From contig NC_080539.1 of assembly GCF_028640845.1 (NCBI RefSeq), positions 160,595,236-160,659,235 on the forward strand: a DNA stretch of 64,000 bases, written 5' to 3'. The DNA comes from Ahaetulla prasina. Taxonomy: Eukaryota; Chordata; Lepidosauria; Squamata; Colubridae. Below, in pieces: positions 8,943 through 19,904 of this stretch (within the stretch, counting starts at the first letter, position 1; every line of letters starts with the position of its first letter). Made by a program: the position numbers and the translations under genes. The notes under the pieces were generated by a model. That model was not told where the DNA came from. It searched no databases and saw only the letters and a list, made by a program, of their open reading frames with translations.

Positions 8943-10330
8943 CTAGCTCAGTCCTGCACAATTAAATAAGTATGTTTTAAGCCCGCGGCGGAAGGTCCGA
9001 AGGTCCGAAAGCTGACGAAGTCCGGGGGGTAGATCGTTCCAGAGGGTGGGAGCCCCCACAGAGAAGGCCCTTCCCCTGGGCGTCGCCAGACGACATTGCC
9101 TCGCTGACGGCACCCTGAGGAGACCCTCTCTGTGAGAGCGCACGGGACGGTGGGAGGTATTCGGTCGCAGTAGGCGGTCCCGTAAATAACCCGGCCCAAT
9201 GCCATGGAGCGCTTTAAAGGTGGTCACCAAAACCTTGAAGCGCACCCGGAAGGCCACAGGAAGCCAGTGCAGTCTGCGCAGGATAGGTGTCATATGGGAG
9301 CCACGAGGGGCTCCATCTATCACCCGCGCAGCTGCATTCTGGACTAACTGTAGCCTCCGGATGCCCCTCAAGGGGAGCCCCATGTAGAGAGCATTGCAGT
9401 AATCCAGGCGAGACGTCATGAGTGCGTGAGTAACCGTGGATAGGGCATCCCGGTCCAGAAAGGGGCGCAACTGGCGTACCAGGCGAACCTGGTAGAACGC
9501 TCTCCTGGAGACGGCCGTCAAATGCTCTTCTAGAGACAGCCGTTCATCCAGGAGGACGCCTAAGTTGCGGACCCTCTCCATCGGGGCCAATGACTCGCCA
9601 CCGATGTTCAGCCACGGATTTAGCTGACTGTACCGGGATGCCGGCATCCACAGCCACTCTGTCTTGGCGGGATTGAGCTTGAGCCTGTTTCTCCCCATCC
9701 AGACCCGTACGGCCTCCAGACACCAGGACAGCACTTCGATAGCTTCGTTGGGGTGGTTCGGTGTAGAAAAGTACAGCTGAGTATCATCCGCATACAGCTG
9801 ATACTTCACACCGAAACCACTGATGATCTCACCCAGCGGTTTCATGTAGATGTTAAACAGAAGGGGCGAGAGAACCGACCCCTGCGGCACCCCACAAGTG
9901 AGGCGCCTCGGGGACGACCTCTGCCCCCCTGTCAACACCGACTGCGACCGGTCGGAGAGATAGGAGGAGAACCATCAATAAATGGTGCCTCCCACTCCCA
10001 ATCCCCCCAACCGGCGCAGCAGGATACCATGGTCGATGGTATCGAAAGCCGCTGAGAGGTCTAATAGGACCAGGGCAGAGGAACAACCCCTATCCCTGGC
10101 CCTCCAGAGATCATCTACCAACGCGACCAAAGCCGTCTCCGTGCTGTAACGGGTCGGAAACCGGACTGGAACGGGTCTAGATAGACAGTTTCATCCAGGT
10201 GCAAGGGAAGCTGATATGCCACCATATTTCTACAACCTTCGCCGCAGCGAAGGTTGGAGACCGACGATAATTACCTAAAACAGCCGGGTCCAGGAAGGCT
10301 TCTTAAGGAGGGCCTCACCACCGCCTCTTT
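8943..10330 (-). pseudogene. L2 LINE ORF2, reverse transcriptase domain, broken
   Basis: The intact part (8943-9938) encodes [26 protein letters not shown] and [15 protein letters not shown], a reverse transcriptase C-terminal half that reaches the natural stop. Upstream the same protein continues (SAAFDTIDHG-like, around 10040) but a stop near 9977 interrupts it, and a small deletion near 10150 changes frame at the GFRP...TETALVAL region. The element is therefore dead. Compare the plus copy at 5344, which is open across this region but shifted at its C-terminus. Confidence 0.85.
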
Positions 10331-10550
10331 CAAGGCGGCCGGAAGACACCTCCACCAAAGAAGCGATCGTAATCGCCTGAGCCAGCCTCGTGTCACCTCC
10401 CGAGTGGCCAGCACCAGCCAGGAGGGCACGGGTCCAGTAAACACGTGGTGGCATTCAACCTACCCAGCAACCTGTCCATGTCCTCGGAGCCACAGGGTCA
10501 AACTCATCCCAAATAATGTCGCCAAGACCACCTCGAGCGTCTCACCCGCA

Positions 10551-11144
10551 TCACCGCAATCTTGGTCCAGACCATCCCGGCTGAACGATTTTATCGTATA
10601 GATAACCGTTAAACTCCTCAGCCCGTCCCTGCAACGGGTCATCCCGCTCCCCCTGATGAAGGAGGGAGCGAGTCACCCGAAACAGGGCGGCCGGGCGGTT
10701 ATCTGCCGATGCAATGAGGGAGGAGGCATAGCTACGCCTCGCTTCCCTCAATGCCACTAGGTAAGTCCTAGTATAGGACTTCACTAGTGTCCGATCAGCT
10801 TCCGAACGGCTAGACCTCCAGGAACTCTCTAGGCGTCTTCTCCGGCGCTTCATCCCCCTCAGCTCCTCGGAGAACCAAGGAGCCGGTTGGGCCCTGCGCC
10901 GGGTCAGAGGCCGCAAAGGCACGACTCGGTCTAAGGCCCCCGCCGCGGCCCGTTCCCAGGCCGCAACAAGTTCCTCGGCCGAGCCGTGAGCCAGACCCTC
11001 AGGAAATGGCCCAAGCTCCGTCCGGAACCCATCCGGGTCCATCAGGCGCCTGGGACGGAACCAACGTATCGGCTTCGTCTCCCTGTGGTGGTGAATGGCG
11101 GTCAGAAAGTCCAGGCGAAGAAGAGAGTGATCTGACCATGACAA
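10551..11144 (-). pseudogene. L2 LINE ORF2, endonuclease C-terminus and linker
   Basis: The frame opens with MSWSDHSLLRLDF, matching the conserved SDH box at the end of LINE apurinic endonuclease domains. A basic linker rich in Arg follows (RRAQPAPWFSEELRGMKRRR, then LVALREARRSYASS and RVTRSLL). This is the normal region between endonuclease and reverse transcriptase in L2/CR1-type ORF2. A frame change separates it from the reverse transcriptase. Confidence 0.8.
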
Positions 11145-11240
11145 AGGTTCAGTGATTATTTCCTTTAAGTCCAGATCTCTCCACCACTGACCAGAGAGAA
11201 AAATCAGGTCCAGAGTGCCACCCCAATGTGAGTAGGGCCA

Positions 11241-11763
11241 TCAATTACCTGGGTCAGGTCCAAGGCCGTCATGGAAGCCGTGAACTCCCGAGCCGCTGTC
11301 GATGGCGGGCGGAAGATGGCAAGTTAAAGTCCCCATGACTAAAAGTCTGGGGGTCTCAACTGCCACCCCGGCCAGCCCCTCCAGGAGCTCGGGCAGGGCA
11401 GCTGTCACGTAGCAAGGAGCCAGGTACGCGATCAGCAGACCCATCTGACACCTATGACCCCATCTCACAAAGAGGGATTCGCACCCGGCAATCTGAGGCA
11501 CAGTGGTCTCCTCGGCTCTAGACTCTCTCTAATCACAACCGCCACCCCACCACCCCTACCCTGGGCCTCGGTTGATGGAATGCACGGAAACCCGGCGGGC
11601 ACATCTCCACGAGGCACACCCCTTCCGTGCCCAACCAGGTCTCCGTAATGCCTATAAGGTCCATGGAACCCCTGAATAAGATCACAAACAAGGGGCTTTG
11701 TTCACCACGGACCGAGCATTGCACAACATCAACGAAGGCCCGGGCTCTGAGGATCCTGACCAT
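11241..11763 (-). pseudogene. L2 LINE ORF2, apurinic-type endonuclease domain, frameshifted
   Basis: Two minus frames together show the endonuclease. 11533-11763 has DLIGITETWLG, containing the catalytic-type ETW motif, followed by PGFRAFHQPR and VGVVG. 11241-11501 has LLIAYLAPCYV...LPELLEGLAG and PRLLVMG, the YLAP...VMGD-like core. A frameshift around 11500-11535 separates them. The domain would nick target DNA for priming in an active copy. Confidence 0.75.
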
Positions 11764-13215
11764 CCGGGGAACGGGAGAAGTCCAAGGGGTCGGAGCGCGT
11801 GATCGCTTTCAGACATCGAGCACGCGCTCCCGAAACTTGGTATGACCCCTCGCTTCCGCCATATCTGCCTCTCCCACTTACCGTGTCAATAGAACCACCC
11901 TCATCAATAGGAACACCCTCCACCCCCATAACCTCCGAACCTGATAAAGAAAGACCGCCGCGAGCATGTGCAGAGACTGGCCCCTTACCCGACGGGTTAC
12001 CCCCATTGCCCGCCCTTACCCTCCCACCCCTTAAAAGTTCCCTCTCTAAAAAACCCCACAAGCTCTTCTTTTTCGCATGCCACCTCTGTGGGTCCCAAGA
12101 CCCGTCATGGAGGCCGGCCCTCGGTAGTGAGGAGGGCCATTCCTGCGAGGCGGGGGCACCTCGCAGGCGCAAGAGTTCCTCATGAGTATAGTGCGTAGCA
12201 GCTGAGACTAAGAATCGGCAAAAACAAAAGCTCCATCTCCGAATGGCAGGTGGTAGCAGATGGTACTAGTCCAGAATGAGGACGGACGCAGAATGGAACA
12301 GCGATAGGCACCAAATGACAGTCTAGGTGGTATTCTGTCGAGTGTATAGTCCAAACATCCTGGAACCGGGGGTGAGGGGAGATGGCACTCCAGTCCTTGG
12401 GCACATCCTCCTCCGTCTTCCTCTGTCCCCAAATAAGTCCCATTGTCTCCCCCAAAAAGTCCTAATAGGACCAAAAACGGCCATAGAAGTCCCAAAAAGG
12501 CCGAGGGGGGCATGGATGATGTTATCACAGTCACAACCACAGACTGGTTACAGGGGAACCGCTCGAATGCCTCCATCATCTCCCGCAAACCTCCAACAAC
12601 CCCTCAGACATGGCCAGGAATAAATCCTAACCACCCCAGAGGCCAGGTCTCTCCAGCCTTATCCCCCCAAGAGGCCAGGCCCATATAAAAGGCTGAACTT
12701 CTCCGAGAGGCTGGAGGATATGAAGGCTGCCAAGTCCACAATCCGGCAGCAGGGAGAAAGCCAACAAACCGTGGCACAAGAGGCAGATGGCAGTAATAAG
12801 GGTAGGTGTAATACCTCCGCTCTCATCCAAGTTGCAGAGGCTGAAACCCCCAAAGTCCGAAGTCGATGGTCAGAAGAGGGCCGGAAGACGAGTCCAAGGC
12901 TAGAGGCCCGCCAGCGAAACGAATCGGCCGAAAAACGGACGGCTAGAAAACGCCGACTCATCGCCCCACCTCCGAGCCTCAGAACATGGCCTCCGAATCC
13001 ACCGCCAGCCTACCCGGCCTCGTTCTCGGCAGCCATGTATCAGAGAAGGTCCAGAGACCTCTCCCATGGCTGCTCGAAAAAAGATCTCCCGGGCCGGGGA
13101 CAGCAAGTGGCTAGACGGGCCGCCAGGACATTGCCAGCATCGGAGGGGCCTTTTTCCTCGCCGGAGCCGAGTCTTCAGAACAGCGCCATCTTGCGCATGC
13201 GCAGAGCTAAGATCG

Positions 13216-13515
13216 CGCCTCCGTTGTTAACTGAATCGCTGCAGTTAATGAGTTAGTAACCCGGTTGTTAAGTGAATCTGGCTTCCCCACTGAATTTGCT
13301 CATCAGACGGTTGCAAAAAGTGATTGCATGAACTTGAGACATGGCAACGGTCATAAATACGAACCAGTTGCCAAGCATCTGAATTTTGAACACATGATCA
13401 TGGGGATGGTGCAAAGGTCGTAACTATGAAAAATAGTCTTAAGTTACATTTTTCAGTGCTGTTGTAACTTTGAATGGTCACTAAATAAACTGTGGTAGGT
13501 TGAGGACTATCTGTA
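13216..13515 (-). mobile_element. Right half of the split Tc/mariner-like DNA transposon
   Basis: Continues the element begun at 8651: GTTGTTAACTGAATCGCTGCAG, then AACCCGGTTGTTAAGTGAAT and a GTAACTTTGAATGGTCA block, ending GAGGACTATCTG|TA. The two halves sum to about 390 bp, close to the 377 bp of the uninterrupted copy at 22086-22462. Confidence 0.8.
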
Positions 13516-13622
13516 GATATGTTTGTATTCAAAAGAGGGTAGTGTTACTTTAGAGAACATTGTAGAATAAACCACATTTTCTGCTTAACAACTTGACTAT
13601 TTTTCCTGATCCTAAGTAGCCA

Positions 13623-13790
13623 GTAAATAAATAAATATTTATTTATTTATTTATTTATTTATTTTATTTGTCAACAAGTACAAGAAAACAAGTAACAGAA
13701 TAGACATAGACATGGACACATGAAAAAAATTAGCACAAAAAAAAAAAAGAATATAAATTGGCAAAACATAGCCATAAATGCATAGAATGA
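13623..13790 (-). mobile_element. LINE 'family A' 3' tail fragment
   Basis: (TTTA)n, then TTTGTCAACAAGTACAAG; in reverse complement this is the TTGACAAATAAATAAA tail shared with copies at 974-1001 and 52312. Only the extreme 3' end is present. Confidence 0.6.
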
Positions 13791-14717
13791 TTACATATAA
13801 TTATGGCTGTCTGTTCATGCTATTCGAAGATTATGAAACTTACTTTTAGTATTTCTGCCCAGAATGGGCAAGAGAAATTAAATCGTTTCATTGTCTTGAT
13901 TTTGTTGGAAAATTACTGTGAGTAATGTGTGCCCAATAGATTCCCAGCCAATTCTTATATCCAGATAAGATTAGGCAGGCAAGCCGCTCAATTCAGCTAG
14001 CCAAACAACAACAGTATGTTTGTTTATTAAACATCAGGAAATACACCCCCCCCCCACAAACCATTAACTAGCAAAAACCGGATAAAAGACAAAGCAGGCA
14101 GAGGGAAAAATCAATATATATTAAAAACAGTTTACATAATCTATCTCAAAAGAACACAACAGAGGAAACAGCACTGTGAGTAAGTAGCATGGACAGTCCC
14201 AGAGGAAGTGCCCTTTGCTTATTCCAACTTTCACCCTTTTATGTCTGCAACAGCAACAGAATAGAAATAGAAAGTGAGACACTGGGGGATCCCTCCTCTG
14301 TTTTGAACCTTGGAGGTGTGTGTGTGTGGGGGGGGAGAAACAATTTGGTGATGGAGATAATGTATCCCAACAGGTTTTCTTCAAATGCTTCCAGACTACT
14401 CCATTCCACACATTACCACCAGGAATGGTGCCCATCTGGTTTAGTCTGATGGTTTCTTGGGAAAGAAATTAATTTGAAAAAGTATTGGCTACTCACATAT
14501 GCTACACATGGTTTTAGTTCAAAGAAATGATTCCTGATTAGGTCTTTGTTAAACATTAGGAGATTAATATAGTATCCCATATATAGCATTTCCTTTAGAT
14601 TAATTGGGCTTTTTGTTTTCTCCTGTTAAGACCCATCAGATGTTTGAGACCTCCATTCCCACCCAATGGCAAGAGATTCTTTTGAGTTGTTGCCTTCATA
14701 TTACTTTTTTATTTATT
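13791..14717. other. No recognisable gene; contains a poly-C run
   Basis: Unique-looking DNA with an 11-C run near 14046-14056 and a short G-run near 14325. Frames on both strands at 14121-14449 lack motifs. Confidence 0.35.
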
Positions 14718-15064
14718 TAGGTAAAGGTAAAGGTTCCCCTTGCACATATGTGCTAGTCATTCCTGACTCTAGGGGGTGGTGCTCATCTCCGTTTCAAAGC
14801 CGAAGAGCCAGCGCTGTCTGAAGACGTCTCCGTGGTCATGTGGCCGGCATGACTCAACGCCAAAGGTGCACGGAACGCTGTTCCCTTCCCACCAAAGGTG
14901 GTCCCTATTTTCCTACTTGCATTTTTTACATGCTTTCGAACTGCTAGGTTGGCAGAAGCTGGGACAAGTACCAGGAACTTACCCCGTTATGTGGCACTAA
15001 GGATTCGAACCGCTGAACTGCCGAACCTTTTGATCAACAAGCTCAGTGGCTAAGACACCACGTC
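14718..15064 (-). mobile_element. tRNA-derived SINE (squamate type, about 340 bp)
   Basis: Reading the minus strand, the head resembles a tRNA gene: GGTGTCTTAGCCACTGAGC as A-box region and GCGGTTCGAATCCTTAG as B box (15001-15015 in complement). The body includes CCAGCTTCTGCCAACCTAGC, CACCTTTGGTGGGAAGG and CATGACCACGGAGACGTC, ending at GGAACCTTTACCTTTACC. The B box is intact, so it could once have been transcribed by RNA polymerase III. A (TTTA)n run follows at 15066-15086. Confidence 0.8.
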
Positions 15065-15086
15065 CTTTATTTATTTATTTATTTAT

Positions 15087-16030
15087 AGACTTTTTTTTTT
15101 CTGGTTTGCCTTCTTCTGATTACAGACAGAGACCATTTACATTGTAAAGCTGGCCTGATGGCCTCTTGAATTTCTTGTCTCGGCTTTTTCTCAAAACTAT
15201 CCACTTTTGACAAATCTCTCCCAAAGCCTATTATTCCTAGAAAGTCCTACCCTCAAGAAAAGAGAATGGGATTATTCTCAGAATTCTTTGGGACAGTTAC
15301 AAAGGTCTTGACATTTTCCCAGTCCCATTTGGCAGCTTTTCCCCTTCTTTTCTCTTAATAGACTGCGACTGTACCAAACGGAAACATTTTCTACATTTTC
15401 TCAGACAAGGCTTAAACTTTTCCCAGTGCTTTTTCATGATGGTTCCAAAAAAGCAAATTTTATTGCCAGAGCTGAAGTCCATTGCTTTCCCAATCATGAG
15501 GTCATGATGTACAAGATTTATTAGCTGCCCTTTAGCCAAACACCTCAACCGACCACTTCCTTGGTGCGCTTTTAAATATAAAATAAAATCTCAAAGAGCC
15601 TTTTAAAAAGTTGACTGGCAGTTATCACACTGATTGCAGATCATCGATAATATTTGGCGTATATGTGTGAGAAAGTCTAATCCTGTGATGAAATTAATGG
15701 AACCTGTAGGATTGTTAACATCTGCTGAACACCACAGTAGTCTTTAAGCTCTTTTCAGCCATGCACCATGCAATCCTCTTAGGGCTAAGAAAATTTCGAA
15801 TGCAGAATTCTTTTCCTAATTTTTCTACAACCTTTTGCTCACAGTCAGGACGTGAATACATGGAGCGGCACATAGCTTTTCATGGAAGAAAAATGAATTA
15901 GCAGATGTGGGAGGTTTGAGTGTCTCAGCTGTAGCTAATAGGCTCCCCTCCTGAAAGTTTTCTTTCACAAAATAGCCATCTTAGTCACCCTTAAAAATGG
16001 GAAGGTGTTGTGGTTGATGGGGAAGGAGCT
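15087..16030. other. No recognisable feature
   Basis: Unique-looking sequence; the minus frame 15297-15548 has no motif. Confidence 0.35.
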
Positions 16031-16038
16031 CCTTAAAC

Positions 16039-16160
16039 CAGGGGTCTCCAACCTTGGTCCCTTTAAGACTTGTGGACTTCAACTCCCAGAGTCCCTCAGC
16101 CAGCAAAGCTGGGAGTTGAAGTCCACAAAGTCTTAAAAGGACCAAGGTTGGAGACCCCTG
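16039..16160. mobile_element. Palindromic hAT MITE with 8-bp target duplication
   Basis: A 122-bp element is one long hairpin: CAGGGGTCTCCAACCTTGGT...ACCAAGGTTGGAGACCCCTG, with GTGGACTTCAACTCCCAG and its complement inside. The perfect 8-bp duplication CCTTAAAC lies at 16031-16038 and 16161-16168. Relatives occur at 31376, 43016 and 55718. Confidence 0.9.
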
Positions 16161-16431
16161 CCTTAAACCTTCTCCTTATTCTGTCTTCCCAATGTTTTCT
16201 AATTCCATCCCCAGAATGGAGGACAATATATCAAGTTATTGAGTAGAGTTAGTGAGTAGAGGAGTTAATTACCGTATTTGAAGAAAAGCTTGAGGATCCC
16301 AGAAATTTCAGAGCAGATGTGAGTAAACTTGTTACAGCTGCAGTTTTATTTTAAATTAGGGGTCTTCTCCCCCACCTTCCCCCACCCCGCCTTAGGAGGC
16401 TACAGACAATGGAGTAGTTACAGTATGGTAG

Positions 16432-16644
16432 CAGTCTCCAACCACTCCCGTTTGGCAGACCAACGGAGGTAGCAGCGGTGGAGTGGGGGAGAGAGAGATG
16501 GTTTCGCATGCATGCCGCTTTCACAAATGCAGCTTTTTACATATGTGAGCATGTGCACATGTGCTCCCCCACCACTTCCACAGCCCAGTTCCGAACAGGT
16601 TGCGACCCAGCACTGGGCCACAGATTGGGGGTTGCGGACCCCTG
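16432..16644. mobile_element. hAT-like MITE, separate family
   Basis: Begins CAGTCTCCAACCACTCC and ends GGTTGCGGACCCCTG, imperfect inverted termini with the CAG...CTG edge of hAT MITEs. The flanking 8-mers do not match, so the insertion is old or the edges have been altered. Confidence 0.55.
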
Positions 16645-17548
16645 CATTATGGAATCACTGAAGAAGGCAGATCTAGAATTTTCACACTCCACTTTTGTAT
16701 GTGTGTGTTCCTCTTGTTGGTAGAATGGATGGCTTTTATTGTGTTATTATCTGTGATAAGCCTTTTGGAAGTTTAAAGCATTTATTTCTTACATTTCTTG
16801 TGGGGGGAAAAAGGTAAACATTTGTTAGAAAATGCAGCAGTATAATTCCGGGAGGCATCAGAGGGCTGATTCTGAGGCAGGTCACTTGGAATCTGGTTTT
16901 CTTCAATATCATTTTTTTGCCATCGTAGTGGGCTGGAAATGATGGTAGTTGTGGTCCTAGTAATCTAGACAGCCTTAAATTAATCAAGCCTATTTTAAGT
17001 GACTCAATCAAAGGATCTTTCAATGAGCCTTCTGAATCTAAAGTTTTCCAGATGTATTGGGACTACATTTACCAGAAGCCGCAAAAACTATGATTTAGTA
17101 ATAATGGTTTTGAAAGTGTTGGTAAGATATGAGGGTGTGTGAATTTATTTTAACTACTACCAGGACAAGCAAATTTCTATACCCAGGATGAAGATAAAAG
17201 TGCCACCAAGCATTCTGCTTCGCTATTTTTGGCACTGAATTTGGAGCCAAGGAGAAATTATTTTATCATGAGCCACTCTCAAGGGGACACTGAAGACTTA
17301 AGCAATAACAATTCTTTTGTTTTTGGATTAGCTAAAAATCCCGTTAAATATTTCCATTCCTGAAAATAAGTTATATGACAAGGATTAGTAAAACAGAAAC
17401 TTGGCTGGCAGACATGGCTAAACTGCCTGCCTCCCCACTTGATTGTTCATCTTCCAGATGTGCAAGGATTACAATTTCCAAAAGAAAAGTATTTTCTTTT
17501 TTTTTATTTATAAAAAAATAAATAATTTTTTTATTTATAAAAATTTTT
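16645..17548. other. No recognisable gene
   Basis: Unique-looking DNA; the end (17490-17548) is very AT-rich with repeated TTTATTTATAAAAA. Confidence 0.35.
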
Positions 17549-17600
17549 CTTGTAAAATATTTTTGAAATATTGAAAAATATTTCAAAAATATTTTACAAG
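17549..17600. repeat. Perfect 24-bp-arm hairpin
   Basis: CTTGTAAAATATTTTTGAAA and the next 4 bases pair exactly with the complementary arm at 17577-17600 across a 4-base GAAA loop. The right arm is the start of a LINE copy. Confidence 0.9.
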
Positions 17601-17998
17601 AAGAGTTCTCCACTCCTCTGAATACAATAAAATACCTTATACCACCAGACTAGAAATAGTGGGTTTAAACTTAATGTGAACCGCTCCAATCTTGACTGCG
17701 GAAAATATGACTTCAGTAATAGAGTTGTTAATGCCTGGAATTCACTACCTGACTCTGTGGTCTCTTCCCCAAATCCCCAAAACTTTAATCTAAAACTATC
17801 TACTATAGACCTCATCCCATTCCTAAGAGGTCTGTAAGGGGCGTGCATAAGAGCACAAGCGTGCCTACCGTTCCTGTCCTAATGGTCCCTTTGATTATAT
17901 CCATTTTGTATAGTTTTTCTTTTTTATACTTATGCTTATATATATGCTTATATATCGTATAGTTATTTCATGCTTACGCTTACATATGCTATTGTGAC
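17594..17998 (+). mobile_element. LINE 'family A' 3' end, copy 2
   Basis: AAGAGTTCTCCACTCCTCTG through CTGACTCTGTGGTCTCTTCC parallels copy 1 at 450-760. An internal deletion (about 17662) removes the part between GGGTTTA and AACTTAATG. The 3' UTR is as in copy 1 and ends CTATTGTGACAAAG. Confidence 0.8.
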
Positions 17999-17999
17999 A

Positions 18000-18083
<84 letters not shown>
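17999..18083. repeat. (AAAG)n microsatellite at a LINE tail
   Basis: About 21 perfect AAAG units follow TGTGACA, where copy 1 has (AAAT)n. Confidence 0.95.
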
Positions 18084-18099
18084 ACATTTGTAACTCAGG

Positions 18100-18520
18100 G
18101 TTGAACTATGGAGTCATTGGTGCTCTCTGAGCTTAGTTGTTTTTTTGCAGATGTTTCATTATCAGACTAGGTAACATCTTCAGTGCTAGGAGGGAATGGG
18201 GTTTGTTCTCTTTTTATAAGTTAGTGGCTTGCCCTGTCAGAGTTGGTGGGGGTGGTCTTTGCTCTTCCTTGATTAGGCTGTTGTTTACTGTTAACTTGAT
18301 TGTCTGGATTGGGGTATTGTTTACTTTTTGGTTTTTTGCTCTAGTGTTCATCTTGGAGTTAATCTCTGCTGATCTGGGTGTTGATTGCTGATGGGGAGTT
18401 GTTTTGGTCTTTTTATTTCCTTTCTGGCTGTTTCGCTGTATTTTTTGATTGGTATGTAGATGTTGTTTAACTCTATGTGACTGTTGATGGTATGGTATGA
18501 TTATATTTTTCATCTATTCA
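18100..18520 (-). repeat. Unclassified interspersed repeat with a decayed coding frame
   Basis: The block starts near GTGCTCTCTGAGCTTAGTTG and contains CAGATGTTTCATTATCAGAC. The minus frame 18214-18513 is open for 99 codons (TPRSAEINSKMNTRAKNQK) and reads as low-complexity, basic and Asn-rich. A related remnant lies at 2860-2960. I suspect the C-terminal end of a retroelement but cannot name the class. Confidence 0.45.
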
Positions 18521-18660
18521 CCTTCCCCAACCAGAAACTTTCCAAATGCACTGGGATTGGGAATGCTGAAGACTGAACACTGGAGTACAAATATTGCTGA
18601 AGCCACATTGCATAGGAAGAGGCAGTCAGATATTTTATTTACAATACTTTGATCATACGT

Positions 18661-18785
18661 CCCTTATTTTATTTTACACTTTATTTTATTTTATTTTATT
18701 TTACATTTTATTTTATTTTATTTTACATTTTATTTTATTTTATTTTAAAACTTATTTTATTTTATTTTAAAATTTATTTTATTTC
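18661..18785. repeat. (TTTTA)n microsatellite, compound
   Basis: TTTTA repeats with periodic TACATTT or TAAAACT interruptions, giving a higher-order period of about 30 bp. Confidence 0.9.
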
Positions 18786-19904
18786 GTCCCACATGTTCCA
18801 TCCTGTGAAGTCCACAGCAAGGTTCTATATAACGTGTACGACTCACCAAATCAAATCTGCTCTTTTCTTTAAATGTGGACTTACCTTGTTTTTTTAAACC
18901 TCATCTCTTTTAAACTCAATACACCATTTACATATAAATATTTGTACTTATTTATATCAGTTTATTTGATTGCTCTGCAAACAAGATGGATCGTGTTACA
19001 ATTTCCAGAATGTTAATGATAATATTTGTTCAACTTCAGCTTGATATTTTGCATTAGCTCTCAGCATCAAAGGTAATTGGAATCGGCACATAAATAACAC
19101 AAATCCATGGCTAATGCCTTAAAAAATAGTTTGCCATGAAAGAGCAATTATGGGTTGTTAGTCTTTGATTTTGAACTGATTTTCTTTAAATGAGAGACCA
19201 CCAGCCTGAATTGCAAATTGTTTCTTATTTTTCACTTTCGCATTCATTTGTAATGCAGGAAGGATATCACACACACACATGCCCCAAACCTTGCCTGGGC
19301 TTGCTCAGTCTGCACAATTTGCAGCCCACCAAGAATGAAGGATCTCGAAGAATTTGAAGGGATTTTTGTGGCTGGTGTTCTACCTAGAAAGCGGGATTCA
19401 GCTAGTCAGATAAGGCTGCATTTCAGATCAGTAGGTTTGCTACCTGAAGATACTTCTCAAGAAGTGGCAGACAGTCTATCTGACCTTCACACATTTTGGA
19501 GATTAATTCTTATCAGGACCAGCTAGGGTGATCTACAGCAAAAGATTCTGAGAATTGTCCAAATCTTCTGAAGTCCATCAGATTCTTAACTCTGTCCCAG
19601 ATTCACTGGCTGATTTGCACTGTGGGGTCTTTCATGAGGGCCCGTCATACTGGTGTACCAGCAATGACCTTTTCTGGTTAGAGAGAGTCGTTGTTAACTA
19701 CGTTTAAATAAGTGCCAGATACCACCAATGTGTATGTGTGAAGCTGCCTCTGAAGACTTTCTGGTTGCTGAGTCAGAACACAGCCAGGAAAGGAATAGCT
19801 AAGTCTAGACAATGGCAATGTATTTCCCAGTGTTTATGTAACTACTTCTGTACTACGTTTCTTAGGATAATTAAAAGATCTGGCTCTTGTGTTGAAAACT
19901 TTAA
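18786..19904. other. No recognisable gene
   Basis: Unique-looking DNA with a short CA run near 19268. The plus frame 19335-19526 has no recognisable motif or splice context. Confidence 0.35.

Larger units (their letters stand above)
8746..13215 (-). mobile_element. Near full-length L2 LINE (about 4.5 kb) inserted in a DNA transposon
   Basis: Read on the minus strand, the element runs from a GC-rich 5' region (about 13215 to 11800) through an endonuclease-like region (about 11800-11240), a linker (11144-10551), the reverse transcriptase (about 10330-8943) and a 3' UTR ending in the 'gactcagggcggtttacag' block and (AAAT)n. Most domains carry frameshifts or stops. An ORF1-like frame in the 5' 1.4 kb cannot be recognised. 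The DNA-transposon halves on both sides show it is an insertion. Confidence 0.85.

Noticed and set aside
11729..13256. Several 70-180-codon frames on both strands in the GC-rich region
   Set aside because: They are incidental frames in the GC-rich 5' part of the L2 element. No consistent ORF1 motif was visible and overlapping frames exist on opposite strands.
14718..15064. tRNA-like A and B boxes on the minus strand
   Set aside because: The sequence continues into a long non-tRNA body and lacks a foldable complete cloverleaf; it is a SINE, not a tRNA gene. The same applies to 29222, 32587 and 62018.
18214..18513. Possible host gene exon on the minus strand (99 codons)
   Set aside because: It belongs to an interspersed repeat (related remnant at 2860-2960), with no splice sites. 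Kept only as an unclassified repeat.
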